Shown here: one piece after another, positions 33,439 through 41,181 of the stretch
Layout of the letters: each line of letters begins with the position of its first letter
Numbering within the stretch: the first letter of the stretch is position 1
Source of the DNA: an uncultured Clostridia bacterium
GTDB lineage: Bacteria > Bacillota > Clostridia > Oscillospirales > Acutalibacteraceae
Length of the DNA stretch: 43,709 bases
Direction of reading: 5' to 3'
NCBI GenBank assembly: GCA_947627345.1
Contig: CANQVS010000018.1
Span: 1-43,709, forward strand
The notes under the pieces: model-generated
The model's input: the letters and a program-made list of their open reading frames with translations, nothing else
What the model was told of the DNA's origin: nothing
The model's database searches: none
Translations under genes and position numbers: made by a program

Positions 33439-34669
33439 ATTTTAACTCCCGTCCGTTTTTTAAAAGCTCCTTTTTATCTGCTGTGCAAACCGATGTTTTG
33501 CCGTTGTCTGAATTAATCTGAAACCATAAATAATTATCATAAAAATTAATATCCTCAATATAATCCTTTATCTCGTCGGGAACTTTTACCTTTGAAATGT
33601 TTTCTCCCTTTCTGTTATAAACCGCGATTGTTTTCTGATTATCACTTTGTGAATTTTCAAAAACCGAAAACTGGTTATAAACGTAAAAGTAAGTATCGTC
33701 GCAGTAAATTTTATTATCATTTTTAAAATCAAATACTGTCCTTGCGTTTTTACCGTTTAAATCCGACAGGCATACGTGTTTGATTTTTTTATTTTTATCA
33801 ACATAATACCCCAAAAGCTTATTACCGTAAAAACCCGTAAACTCGTAGTCGTCATACGGCTCTATGACATCCGCCTTTCCGTCAGACAGTCTGTATCTTA
33901 CAATTTTTCTGACGGACGCTTCACTGCCTTTTATCTCCTTTCCTTTGACAACCCTTTCATACACCTTTTTGTTGTTAAATCCGCTCAGCGTTACATACAT
34001 ATATCCGTCATATATATTTCTTAAGCTTCCCTCACCGCCGTATATTCCCATAGTTTCCGCGAAATCTATAAACTTGCTTTCTTCTTTTGAGTTTAAATTA
34101 ATTTTATAGAAACATCCCGATTGAGTATATTCTTTGTTTAAAGATTCATCAAATTTTATATTAGTCTGATAATACAAATACCCGTCATATAAAAACCAAT
34201 CAACTATATCCTTATTTTTAAAAGTAAAAACAATTTCCCGTTTTGAACCGTCGAGAGAAAGCCTTTTGAGATACAGATTATTTTGCTTGTCCTTATCTCC
34301 GCTTAAATCCGTTGCCATATAATAGATTTTTCCGTCATAAATCTGAAAATTATCCAAACAAAGATACATATCTGAAATTTTAGCGTTACAATCAGAATAT
34401 TCGCCGTTATGAAGGCAGTTGCTTTTATCACATAGCGGTGTTGATTTCATCGTATCTTTATCCGTAAAAATTATATTTTTATCTACTAAATTATAATATC
34501 CGCCGTCTGATTTCTGCGTTAGGGTGTGTATTCCGTCAACCTTAAACATATATTGAAAATCAGGCATAGTTTTGCTCGAAAGCTCTGTATTTTCAGTCTT
34601 TTCCGCGCAGGACGAAAAAGTCAGGCACAATATTATAAGGCATATCATTGATAAAACATTTCTTTTCAT
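33413..34669 (-). CDS. Cys-motif beta-propeller-like lipoprotein (copy A)
   Basis: A 418-residue lipoprotein with lipobox FSSC (Cys21). From about residue 45 it shows repeated short units of the type DGKIYYMAT, YDGYLYYQT, YDGYMYVTL and CDDTYFYVYN, suggesting a beta-propeller. Near residue 80 is CDKSNCLHNGEYSDCNA, a C-x4-C-x-H-x(5-12)-C-N-A motif shared with the paralogue in copy B. It could bind metal or form disulphides; the role is unknown. GAGGGGAT precedes the ATG. It is the first gene of copy A, 87 bp after the copy B ATPase. Confidence 0.75.
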   Translation of the reverse strand: MKRNVLSMICLIILCLTFSSCAEKTENTELSSKTMPDFQYMFKVDGIHTLTQKSDGGYYNLVDKNIIFTDKDTMKSTPLCDKSNCLHNGEYSDCNAKISDMYLCLDNFQIYDGKIYYMATDLSGDKDKQNNLYLKRLSLDGSKREIVFTFKNKDIVDWFLYDGYLYYQTNIKFDESLNKEYTQSGCFYKINLNSKEESKFIDFAETMGIYGGEGSLRNIYDGYMYVTLSGFNNKKVYERVVKGKEIKGSEASVRKIVRYRLSDGKADVIEPYDDYEFTGFYGNKLLGYYVDKNKKIKHVCLSDLNGKNARTVFDFKNDNKIYCDDTYFYVYNQFSVFENSQSDNQKTIAVYNRKGENISKVKVPDEIKDYIEDINFYDNYLWFQINSDNGKTSVCTADKKELLKNGRELKYEKVFVYE

Positions 34670-34722
34670 AAAGATCCCCTCTGAATTTGAGATTCATTTG
34701 TACTTAATCCATTTGCTTTTTA

Positions 34723-34788
34723 ACGGTAAGAGCGTTAACCGTTACCTTTGACCTTTTAAGCTTTTTCGCTCTTACCGTCTTTGTTCTC
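34723..34788 (-). repeat. Fragment matching the Lys-rich secreted gene
   Basis: Bases 34723-34788 match 29142-29207 with about four differences in 66 (both read ACGGTAAGAGCGTTAA, then CGTTACCTTTGACC). In the secreted gene this stretch codes for part of the Lys-rich domain. Here it forms the last codons and the 3' flank of the copy B ATPase in a different reading frame. Confidence 0.9.
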
Positions 34789-35652
34789 GCCGAAGTAAAA
34801 CAAATATAAATCTTCAAGGTTAGCCCTCACCTTTGTTTTTCTTAATTCGTCAGGCAGGGAATCGGACACTACTCTCGCTATAACTTCATCGCCTCTTCTA
34901 AAGATGTTGCTGACATTGTACTTCTGCTCAAGCTGTTCAACCTCACCGCTCAAAACAGTAACTTCATAAACTATGTTGTCAATTTGACTTAGGAGGTTTT
35001 CGGTTGTGTCGCAGGTTATGAGAGAGCCTTCTTTGAGGAGAATAACCTCCTTCGCGATGAACTCAATGTCGGAAACAACGTGAGTTGCGAGTATAACGAT
35101 TTTGTTTTCGGCTATTTCGCTGATAAAGTTTCGGATTCTTATTCTCTCTTTCGGGTCAAGTCCCGCCGTCGGCTCGTCAAGAATCAGAATTTCGGGATTG
35201 TTCAAAAGCGATTGCGCAATCAGCACACGCTGTTTCATTCCGCCCGAAAACGAGCCGAGCTTTTTATGCGCGGATTTTGTGAGATTAACGGTTTTGAGAA
35301 GCTCTGTTATTTTCTCCTTAGCCTCTTTTCTTTTTAAGCCTTTAAGAGCGGACATATACCATAAGAAACGATTGGCAGTAAAATCATCATATAATCCCTG
35401 CTGTTGAGGCATATATCCGAGTACACTTCGGAACTCCTTTCCGAGCTTTTTTACGTCCCTTTTGTTGTATAAAATTTTTCCGCTGTCTGCTTTGAGGTTA
35501 TCGGTTATTATATTCATCAGCGTGCTTTTGCCCGCGCCGTTCGGTCCGAGCAAGCCGTAAACACCCGGTGTGAGAGTAATGGAAAAGTCGCAGAGAGCTT
35601 TTACCTTTCCGCCCTTATACGTCTTGTTTAAATTGACTATTTCGAGTTTCAT
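34756..35652 (-). CDS. ABC transporter ATP-binding protein (copy B)
   Basis: A 298-residue ATPase that would power the adjacent permease. Walker A is GPNGAGKS (36-43), Q-loop YMPQQQG near 80, signature FSGGMKQR (135-142), Walker B LILDEP (156-161) and H-loop His191. It is of the ABC-2/drug-and-lantibiotic-exporter ATPase type. A C-terminal extension (205-290) follows. The last eight or so residues (KDGKSEKA) are encoded by DNA derived from the Lys-rich secreted gene in a shifted frame, so the natural C-terminus was replaced. The start lies just after the permease stop. All catalytic motifs are intact. Confidence 0.93.
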   Translation of the reverse strand: MKLEIVNLNKTYKGGKVKALCDFSITLTPGVYGLLGPNGAGKSTLMNIITDNLKADSGKILYNKRDVKKLGKEFRSVLGYMPQQQGLYDDFTANRFLWYMSALKGLKRKEAKEKITELLKTVNLTKSAHKKLGSFSGGMKQRVLIAQSLLNNPEILILDEPTAGLDPKERIRIRNFISEIAENKIVILATHVVSDIEFIAKEVILLKEGSLITCDTTENLLSQIDNIVYEVTVLSGEVEQLEQKYNVSNIFRRGDEVIARVVSDSLPDELRKTKVRANLEDLYLFYFGENKDGKSEKA

Positions 35653-35654
35653 TT

Positions 35655-38006
35655 TTAGTCCCTCCTGATTTTAGTCCCTGTAAAGAGCAATCCTGCGGAT
35701 ATGAGTAATATAATTATTAAAAACAGTTCTACAGCTACCATCAAAATAAAAATGAATACCCAATCCGACGTAAATATATTGCCTGCTCTGATTATGGAGT
35801 TTTCTTTCAGCAACAGACCCGGCACTAACAAAATGATTGACGACATAATAAACGACAGAAGAATATTTTTAAGAAGCACGGCAATTAAAATAATTATTGA
35901 TGTCGTTAACAGCGCTAAAAATATGTAAGATATATTCTCTATAATAAAAGCAGTTACTACGGAAATATTTATTGAATTACTGAATTGTTCAATACCGCAA
36001 ATTGGTTTCAATAAATTTCGTACCCCGTATGATGTGATAAACCTTATTAAATAAGGAATATAGACGCATACAAACATTATTAAAACAGAAACGAATATCA
36101 AAAAAATCTTATTCAGATAAATATGAAGTTTTCCGTTTTTTGTAGGTCTAATCAAATTTATAACGTTACTTTTATACTCTCCGGTAAACACTATCGGAAC
36201 AGATATCATTATCAACAAACAGAGCAAAAAGAAACTATTCCATTCACGCTTTGAATCAGATATAAAATTTGAATAGATATTTTCGTCAATAAACTCAACA
36301 TTAACGTTTTGTTTACTCAGTTGCCGAATTCTGTCTTTTTGGCTTTTCACTCGGTTTAGCGCCTCACTTTCGTCCTCAAGAATATTTGAAATTACATCAG
36401 CCATTTTCCCGTACTCATCAGACGAATATAATTTTTTCTCTATCTCTTTCAAATCTTTTTCCTTATCTGATATATACCGAAGCTTTGCCGGAGAAATTTT
36501 TCCGTTTAAGCGCTCCATATGTTCTCTGTATATAACATCAGAACGGCTTGAATAATTATATGGGATTGTTCCAAATGAGCTAAAAATACTAAGTGCGATT
36601 AAGATGAAAAAGAACAGAGCAAATTTATTTTGAATAAGATACTTATGCAATTCGTTTTTTAATAAATTGGTACTTCCGTTGGTTTTTAAAAATCTTATTT
36701 TAATCTTTTCATACAAATTACTTATACGACTTGATTTTCTTAACTGTTCCTTCTTCAAGAATACTATTGATGAAGCTGTGATACATATAAGCGTTATGCC
36801 TATTCCGATTGTTAACGCCACAGATAAAATATTAACAGGATAACCAAAAAGATTAATATTCAAATATTTTGAAAGAAAATCAGGACAGATAAAATAAAAT
36901 ACGTTTATATACTTTAACTGATTAACAGATACTTCCGCCGGTATAAAGGAATAAAGGATATACTCAACTGCAAGTGCTCCCCCGCAACATAAATACATTT
37001 CCCATGGAGTTGAAAGACATAAAAATACGAACGCAAAAAACATACCAATCATAAGCAGACTTACTGTCTTTGTCACTACAGATAAAAAGTAATATTGCAA
37101 AACGCTGATATTTAAAATGCAGTTTCTGAATTCGGGGATTGACTGAATATTTCTGTCAAGCGTATCCATTCCATACAGCAGAGAATTGATTGAGTATTCC
37201 GAGAAAATAAACGCCGCCGATACAATAACCGAAAGCAAAGAAAACGCGCACAGCTTTGCAAGAATTGTTGAAAGTCTGCCCTTTTCGGTTGATTTAACAA
37301 GATTATACAGTCCCTTGTCCTTTTCTGTGTTAAACATATAAATACATATTAAAAAAAGAACGGCTAAAACGAAATAATCTCCAATGTTGTAGCTTGAGGT
37401 TTCAATTAAAACTGAACTTTTACCTATTTTTAAGGATAAATTCTTCAGGCTTTTATAGTCCTCTGCAGTTTTGAATAAATTTCTATATGAAAATGATTCG
37501 GCATCGTTAAAAATAGACGCTTTCGACTGCCTTTGCGCGCGACTGCTCATCTGCTCTTTAAAAGCGGGATAAGAGGCCAAATATTTCAGCTGAAAATTAA
37601 TATCTTCGAGAAAAAGCTTGGAGCGCATATCTTCATCAGCGTATTTACTTAGTCTTTCTGCCTCTGAATAAGCGTTTGGATATTTATTTTTATAATCATT
37701 AATTTCGTTTGCTAAATCCTGAGCATATTCGGCGTCCGATGAAGATGAGAACTCTTTAAATTTAGATAGAATTTCATAAGCCAGCATTTTTTCTTCGACA
37801 GTTTTAACAGCCTTATCAAAGGAATACCCGGAGTATTCGTCAATCATTTCGTCATAATCCGAGGAATACATCAGTTTATAATTATCGGGCTTTGTTATTT
37901 GACTGTTATAGAGAATAACCCCGTTTACGGTCAAAGTTAAAAACAAAACCAGTATAAATACTCTTTGGCTTAGTACCTTTCTTATTTCATAAATAATCAG
38001 TTTCAT
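35655..38006 (-). CDS. Double-length ABC-2-type permease (copy B)
   Basis: A 783-residue paralogue of the permease at 30152-32512, with the same two-half layout of about twelve helices and two long extracytoplasmic segments. Diagnostic shared stretches are SFSYRNLFKTAEDYKSLK, NLVKSTEKGRLSTILAKL, FISDSKREWNSFFLL and INLIRPTKNGKLHIYLNK. The two halves resemble each other around the KST/RPT-x(1-2)-GKL motifs, supporting an internal duplication. It overlaps the upstream lipoprotein by four bases and sits directly before its ATPase, so this copy looks complete. Substrate unknown; by ABC-2 family habit export or self-protection is more likely than uptake. Confidence 0.8.
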   Translation of the reverse strand: MKLIIYEIRKVLSQRVFILVLFLTLTVNGVILYNSQITKPDNYKLMYSSDYDEMIDEYSGYSFDKAVKTVEEKMLAYEILSKFKEFSSSSDAEYAQDLANEINDYKNKYPNAYSEAERLSKYADEDMRSKLFLEDINFQLKYLASYPAFKEQMSSRAQRQSKASIFNDAESFSYRNLFKTAEDYKSLKNLSLKIGKSSVLIETSSYNIGDYFVLAVLFLICIYMFNTEKDKGLYNLVKSTEKGRLSTILAKLCAFSLLSVIVSAAFIFSEYSINSLLYGMDTLDRNIQSIPEFRNCILNISVLQYYFLSVVTKTVSLLMIGMFFAFVFLCLSTPWEMYLCCGGALAVEYILYSFIPAEVSVNQLKYINVFYFICPDFLSKYLNINLFGYPVNILSVALTIGIGITLICITASSIVFLKKEQLRKSSRISNLYEKIKIRFLKTNGSTNLLKNELHKYLIQNKFALFFFILIALSIFSSFGTIPYNYSSRSDVIYREHMERLNGKISPAKLRYISDKEKDLKEIEKKLYSSDEYGKMADVISNILEDESEALNRVKSQKDRIRQLSKQNVNVEFIDENIYSNFISDSKREWNSFFLLCLLIMISVPIVFTGEYKSNVINLIRPTKNGKLHIYLNKIFLIFVSVLIMFVCVYIPYLIRFITSYGVRNLLKPICGIEQFSNSINISVVTAFIIENISYIFLALLTTSIIILIAVLLKNILLSFIMSSIILLVPGLLLKENSIIRAGNIFTSDWVFIFILMVAVELFLIIILLISAGLLFTGTKIRRD

Positions 38007-38983
38007 TTTATTTCTTTAACCTTTACCACTGCATTTCCCTTGTTGTTAAATCTAAAATCAGCCTCATACCTTTCACTTGAAGAGTCGTTGTAATTAATTA
38101 CAATTACCGCTTTGTCCTGAATATTTTTGTATTCGAGATTCTTTTCTTCATATGCGTTACAAAACAATTTCTCATACTGCCAGCGAACGCAGTTATTGTC
38201 CTCCTTAAAATCAAAATCCGTGTTCTTTCCATAAACAAGTATTTCGGTAACTCCTCTTTCGTTCCTTTTTTGTTCGTATGAGTTAAAATAAACGGAAAAA
38301 GAACAGAAAGGCTCTGCGACTTTATAACTCCTGTTCATATAATGCGCGGTTTTAGGTGTTATCTCCTTAATTTTATAGCCTGTATCAGCGTCATACGAAA
38401 AGTTCATTTGAAATTCGTCAAATAGATTTCCCTCCCCGAATGAAACAGCATAATCATTTGATTTATTCTTTCTCACTCTTGTTAAGTTAAAATAATCCTG
38501 ACCGTTTGCAAATGAAAGACGCACATCATCGAACTTTCCTTTGTCCCAACAGCTTTCACCTAACTTTCTTGTATCCAAGGTATATGTGCCGTCACCCTGC
38601 GGATAGAGATAATTTTTTAATATTTTTTCATCAACCTTTGTAAAGAAGCTTAAAAAGTCTATTCCCATTACAAGCTTATCGTTGTCATTAAAAATCATTG
38701 TTTCGTTGCCGTCGTTAATTTCTATGTTTCTAATGTTACTGCCTGAAAAATATAAATTAATATTTTTATATTCATTTTCCTGATGTTTATAAAAATTAAT
38801 TTCGTTATCATTAATTCTAATCTTATTCTGTTCAATTTCGGTTTCACCGTCAAGCTTTAAGCTTACCGAATCGTCTTTACTGACACCCATATTAATTTTA
38901 ACGGAATTACCTTTGCAGGAAGTGAAATTAGCAACCGAAAGCAACGTTAATAAAAACAACTCCAAAACAATTATTTTTTTCAC
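38003..38983 (-). CDS. Lipoprotein of the transporter module (copy B)
   Basis: About 326 residues with signal peptide and lipobox FTSC. No recognised domain. Paralogous to the copy A exported protein (shared KINMGVS/IELYIGTS, SGSNIRNIEI, WDKGKFDDV motifs). The C-terminal half ends in a beta-rich VIVINYNDSSSERYEADFRF that parallels VKITVNYKDGTKEKYKIKIS of copy A. A GTG at 38992 is also in frame, but AGGTG is placed better for the GTG at 38983, which gives MKKIIVLELF. It abuts the beta-propeller-like lipoprotein gene. Confidence 0.72.
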   Translation of the reverse strand: MKKIIVLELFLLTLLSVANFTSCKGNSVKINMGVSKDDSVSLKLDGETEIEQNKIRINDNEINFYKHQENEYKNINLYFSGSNIRNIEINDGNETMIFNDNDKLVMGIDFLSFFTKVDEKILKNYLYPQGDGTYTLDTRKLGESCWDKGKFDDVRLSFANGQDYFNLTRVRKNKSNDYAVSFGEGNLFDEFQMNFSYDADTGYKIKEITPKTAHYMNRSYKVAEPFCSFSVYFNSYEQKRNERGVTEILVYGKNTDFDFKEDNNCVRWQYEKLFCNAYEEKNLEYKNIQDKAVIVINYNDSSSERYEADFRFNNKGNAVVKVKEIK

Positions 38984-38992
38984 GGTTCTCAC

Positions 38993-40249
38993 CTACTCAA
39001 ACTTATATATCAACCTGCTTTTAAGCCCGCTTTTGGAAGCAATTTCGGTTTTATTGATAACATAAAGCTTATTTTCTTTTGTTGAATCTGAAATTTTAGG
39101 GTTCCAAATAACATAATTTGAATCAAACGGAATTTGGGTAACCATCTCAAACGGCATTTTTACCGTGTTTACCTTTTTACCCTTTAAATCATATACTAAG
39201 TATACCGATTTATGATTTGTATCGTTAACATTTCGGTTTTGATTTTCAAAATAAAAATATTTTCCGTCTGTAAATTTGGTATATGCTTTCAGTTTTTTAT
39301 CGTAAGCAAACAGCTTTTCACGATTATTTCCATTTAAATTGCAGGCATAAACATTGCAATTATTTTTATTAAAGCTTCCAAAAAGAATTTTGTTATTATA
39401 AAACCCATAATAAGAGATTTTTTCTTCTCCCAGCCTGTCGTTCAGGCAAAGCTGTTTTTCGGATTTTATATTAAAACAATACCGCTTTCCAATGTCATCA
39501 GTCATATCAAAATCAGAAATATCTGTCTTCTTATTGACGGTGACAGCGTTATAATAAACGAAATTACCGTATGCGTGCATATTATAGGCTTGAAGAACAG
39601 ACAAACCGTTTTTCCCAAAATCATACAGCTTTTCTGAATCCTCCTCTGATTTACCTAGCGCAACCCTGCATACACTGCCTGTGTCTTCAACGTACTCTTT
39701 TTCCACGCTGTCAGTGTTATAAACCAATGAATTTGCGTAATAAAAATAACCTCTGTGAATAATCCAGTCATCAATTACTGTTTTAAATGTAAAAATTGTA
39801 TCTACCGATTGCGTACCTATATTAAATTTTTTAAGGTAAACAACATCATAACTCTCTGTTCCGTCGCCTGAGCTAACGTAATAAATATTACCGTCATAAT
39901 ATTGTATTTTCTCAACAACCGCGGTATTATCAATTCGCGCGTTACAATAGCCAGCCTTTTCTGAAATAGTTTCTTTATCGTGCAGACAGTCGGTTTTGTT
40001 GCAAATCGGAAAAACCGAAAAATCATTTTCATCAATATAATACAAATAATGATTATGCAAATAATAGTATCCGCCGTCACCATGTTGTACGTTCGAGATG
40101 CCTCCGCCGTTTTGATACATATATTGATTATCCTGATTTTCAATATACTTGTTTTCGTATCTGATATTACCTGTTTGGTTGTTATTTTCGCAACCGGCGA
40201 TCAAGAATAATAATGAAAGTACAAGACCGAAACAAATAGCTCTTTTCAT
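38993..40249 (-). CDS. Cys-motif beta-propeller-like lipoprotein (copy B)
   Basis: A 418-residue lipoprotein with a clear lipobox (LIAGC, Cys20). Same length and layout as the copy A paralogue: repeated Y-Y/F-Y beta units (YDGNIYYVSS, HRGYFYYANS, YGNFVYYNAV, FYNNKILFGSF, DGKYFYFEN) and the motif CNKTDCLHDK...CNA near residues 83-105. It is probably a surface sensor or binding protein for the transporter, but this is inferred from linkage alone. AAGGAGA precedes the ATG. It is the first gene of the module, with about 190 bp to repeat cluster 5. Confidence 0.76.
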   Translation of the reverse strand: MKRAICFGLVLSLLFLIAGCENNNQTGNIRYENKYIENQDNQYMYQNGGGISNVQHGDGGYYYLHNHYLYYIDENDFSVFPICNKTDCLHDKETISEKAGYCNARIDNTAVVEKIQYYDGNIYYVSSGDGTESYDVVYLKKFNIGTQSVDTIFTFKTVIDDWIIHRGYFYYANSLVYNTDSVEKEYVEDTGSVCRVALGKSEEDSEKLYDFGKNGLSVLQAYNMHAYGNFVYYNAVTVNKKTDISDFDMTDDIGKRYCFNIKSEKQLCLNDRLGEEKISYYGFYNNKILFGSFNKNNCNVYACNLNGNNREKLFAYDKKLKAYTKFTDGKYFYFENQNRNVNDTNHKSVYLVYDLKGKKVNTVKMPFEMVTQIPFDSNYVIWNPKISDSTKENKLYVINKTEIASKSGLKSRLIYKFE

Positions 40250-40454
40250 AATAATTTCTCCTTGTCATTTATTGCTTCTACTTTATATACGATTTAAGTA
40301 CATAAAAAGTTCGCTTTTTTATAAATTTTATATAAGTTATTATAAAAAATATATTATTTTAAAATTATTTTTATTTAAAAATTATGTTGAATAATAAAAA
40401 TTCTCCGTAAAAAAATGTGCGTATAACTTGCGTGTACTGCGGGGGATTTTTAAA

Positions 40455-41080
40455 TTAATAATTTAGAGTTAAGAATTAAGAATTAAAAATTTAAAGGTAA
40501 CCGTTTAATTTTTATTCAGATTGGATTTAAAGGCAAAATTTAAAAAAGGTCTATAGTAACAGAAAAATTAATCTCCCTATCTAAAGTTAGATAGGGAGAA
40601 ATTTTATATATAGAGATTTTTTGCAGAACCTGTCCCCCCCTATCAAAAACAAAATAGAGTAGAAACTTTTGGGGGATATGATTTGTCCGAGAGGGACTGC
40701 AATGTATGACGTGGAAATATAAAAAAATAATAATTTAAAGATAAACTCTTAATTTATTTTCATATCGGATTCAGAGGAAAAGTTTCTAAAAAGCCTATAG
40801 CAGAACCTATCCTTACTATTCAAAGTAAGACAGGGACAAAAACATCTGGGAAATATGCCATTCCGAGAGGGACTGCAATGTCTGACGTGGAGATATAAAA
40901 AAATAATAATTTAAAGATAAACTTTTAATTTATTTTCATATCGGATTCAGAGGAAAAGTTTCTAAAAAGCCTATAGTAACAGAAAAATTAATCTCCCTAT
41001 CCAAAGTAATATAGAGGCAGAAAGGTCTGGGGGATTGGCTTTTCCGAGAGGGACTGCAATGTCTGATGTGGAAATACAAA
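40455..41080 (-). repeat. Intergenic repeat cluster 5 (three copies, reverse)
   Basis: Reverse-orientation copies with heads at about 40714, 40890 and 41071 (plus strand GAGAGGGACTGCAATGT followed by GACGTGG or GATGTGG). A 78-bp block at 40722-40800 recurs at 40898-40977 with one difference seen. Near 40573-40600 is a perfect hairpin CTCCCTATC-8-GATAGGGAG. The cluster fills most of the gap between the transporter module and the CHAP gene; 40250-40454 holds only AT-rich DNA and the module's upstream region. Confidence 0.88.
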
Positions 41081-41129
41081 AAATGACTGCACAGACTGAT
41101 ATAGAGATAAAAATAATGTGGATATAAAA

Positions 41130-41155
41130 AAACCGACCGATAGTTCGGTCGGTTT
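41130..41155. terminator. Terminator of the CHAP/Ig-like gene
   Basis: An 11-bp perfect stem (AAACCGACCGA / TCGGTCGGTTT, loop TAGT) has T-runs on both sides. It lies about 27 bp past the stop of the minus-strand CHAP gene. Confidence 0.9.
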
Positions 41156-41181
41156 TTACTCATACTCTATTAGTATATTCT

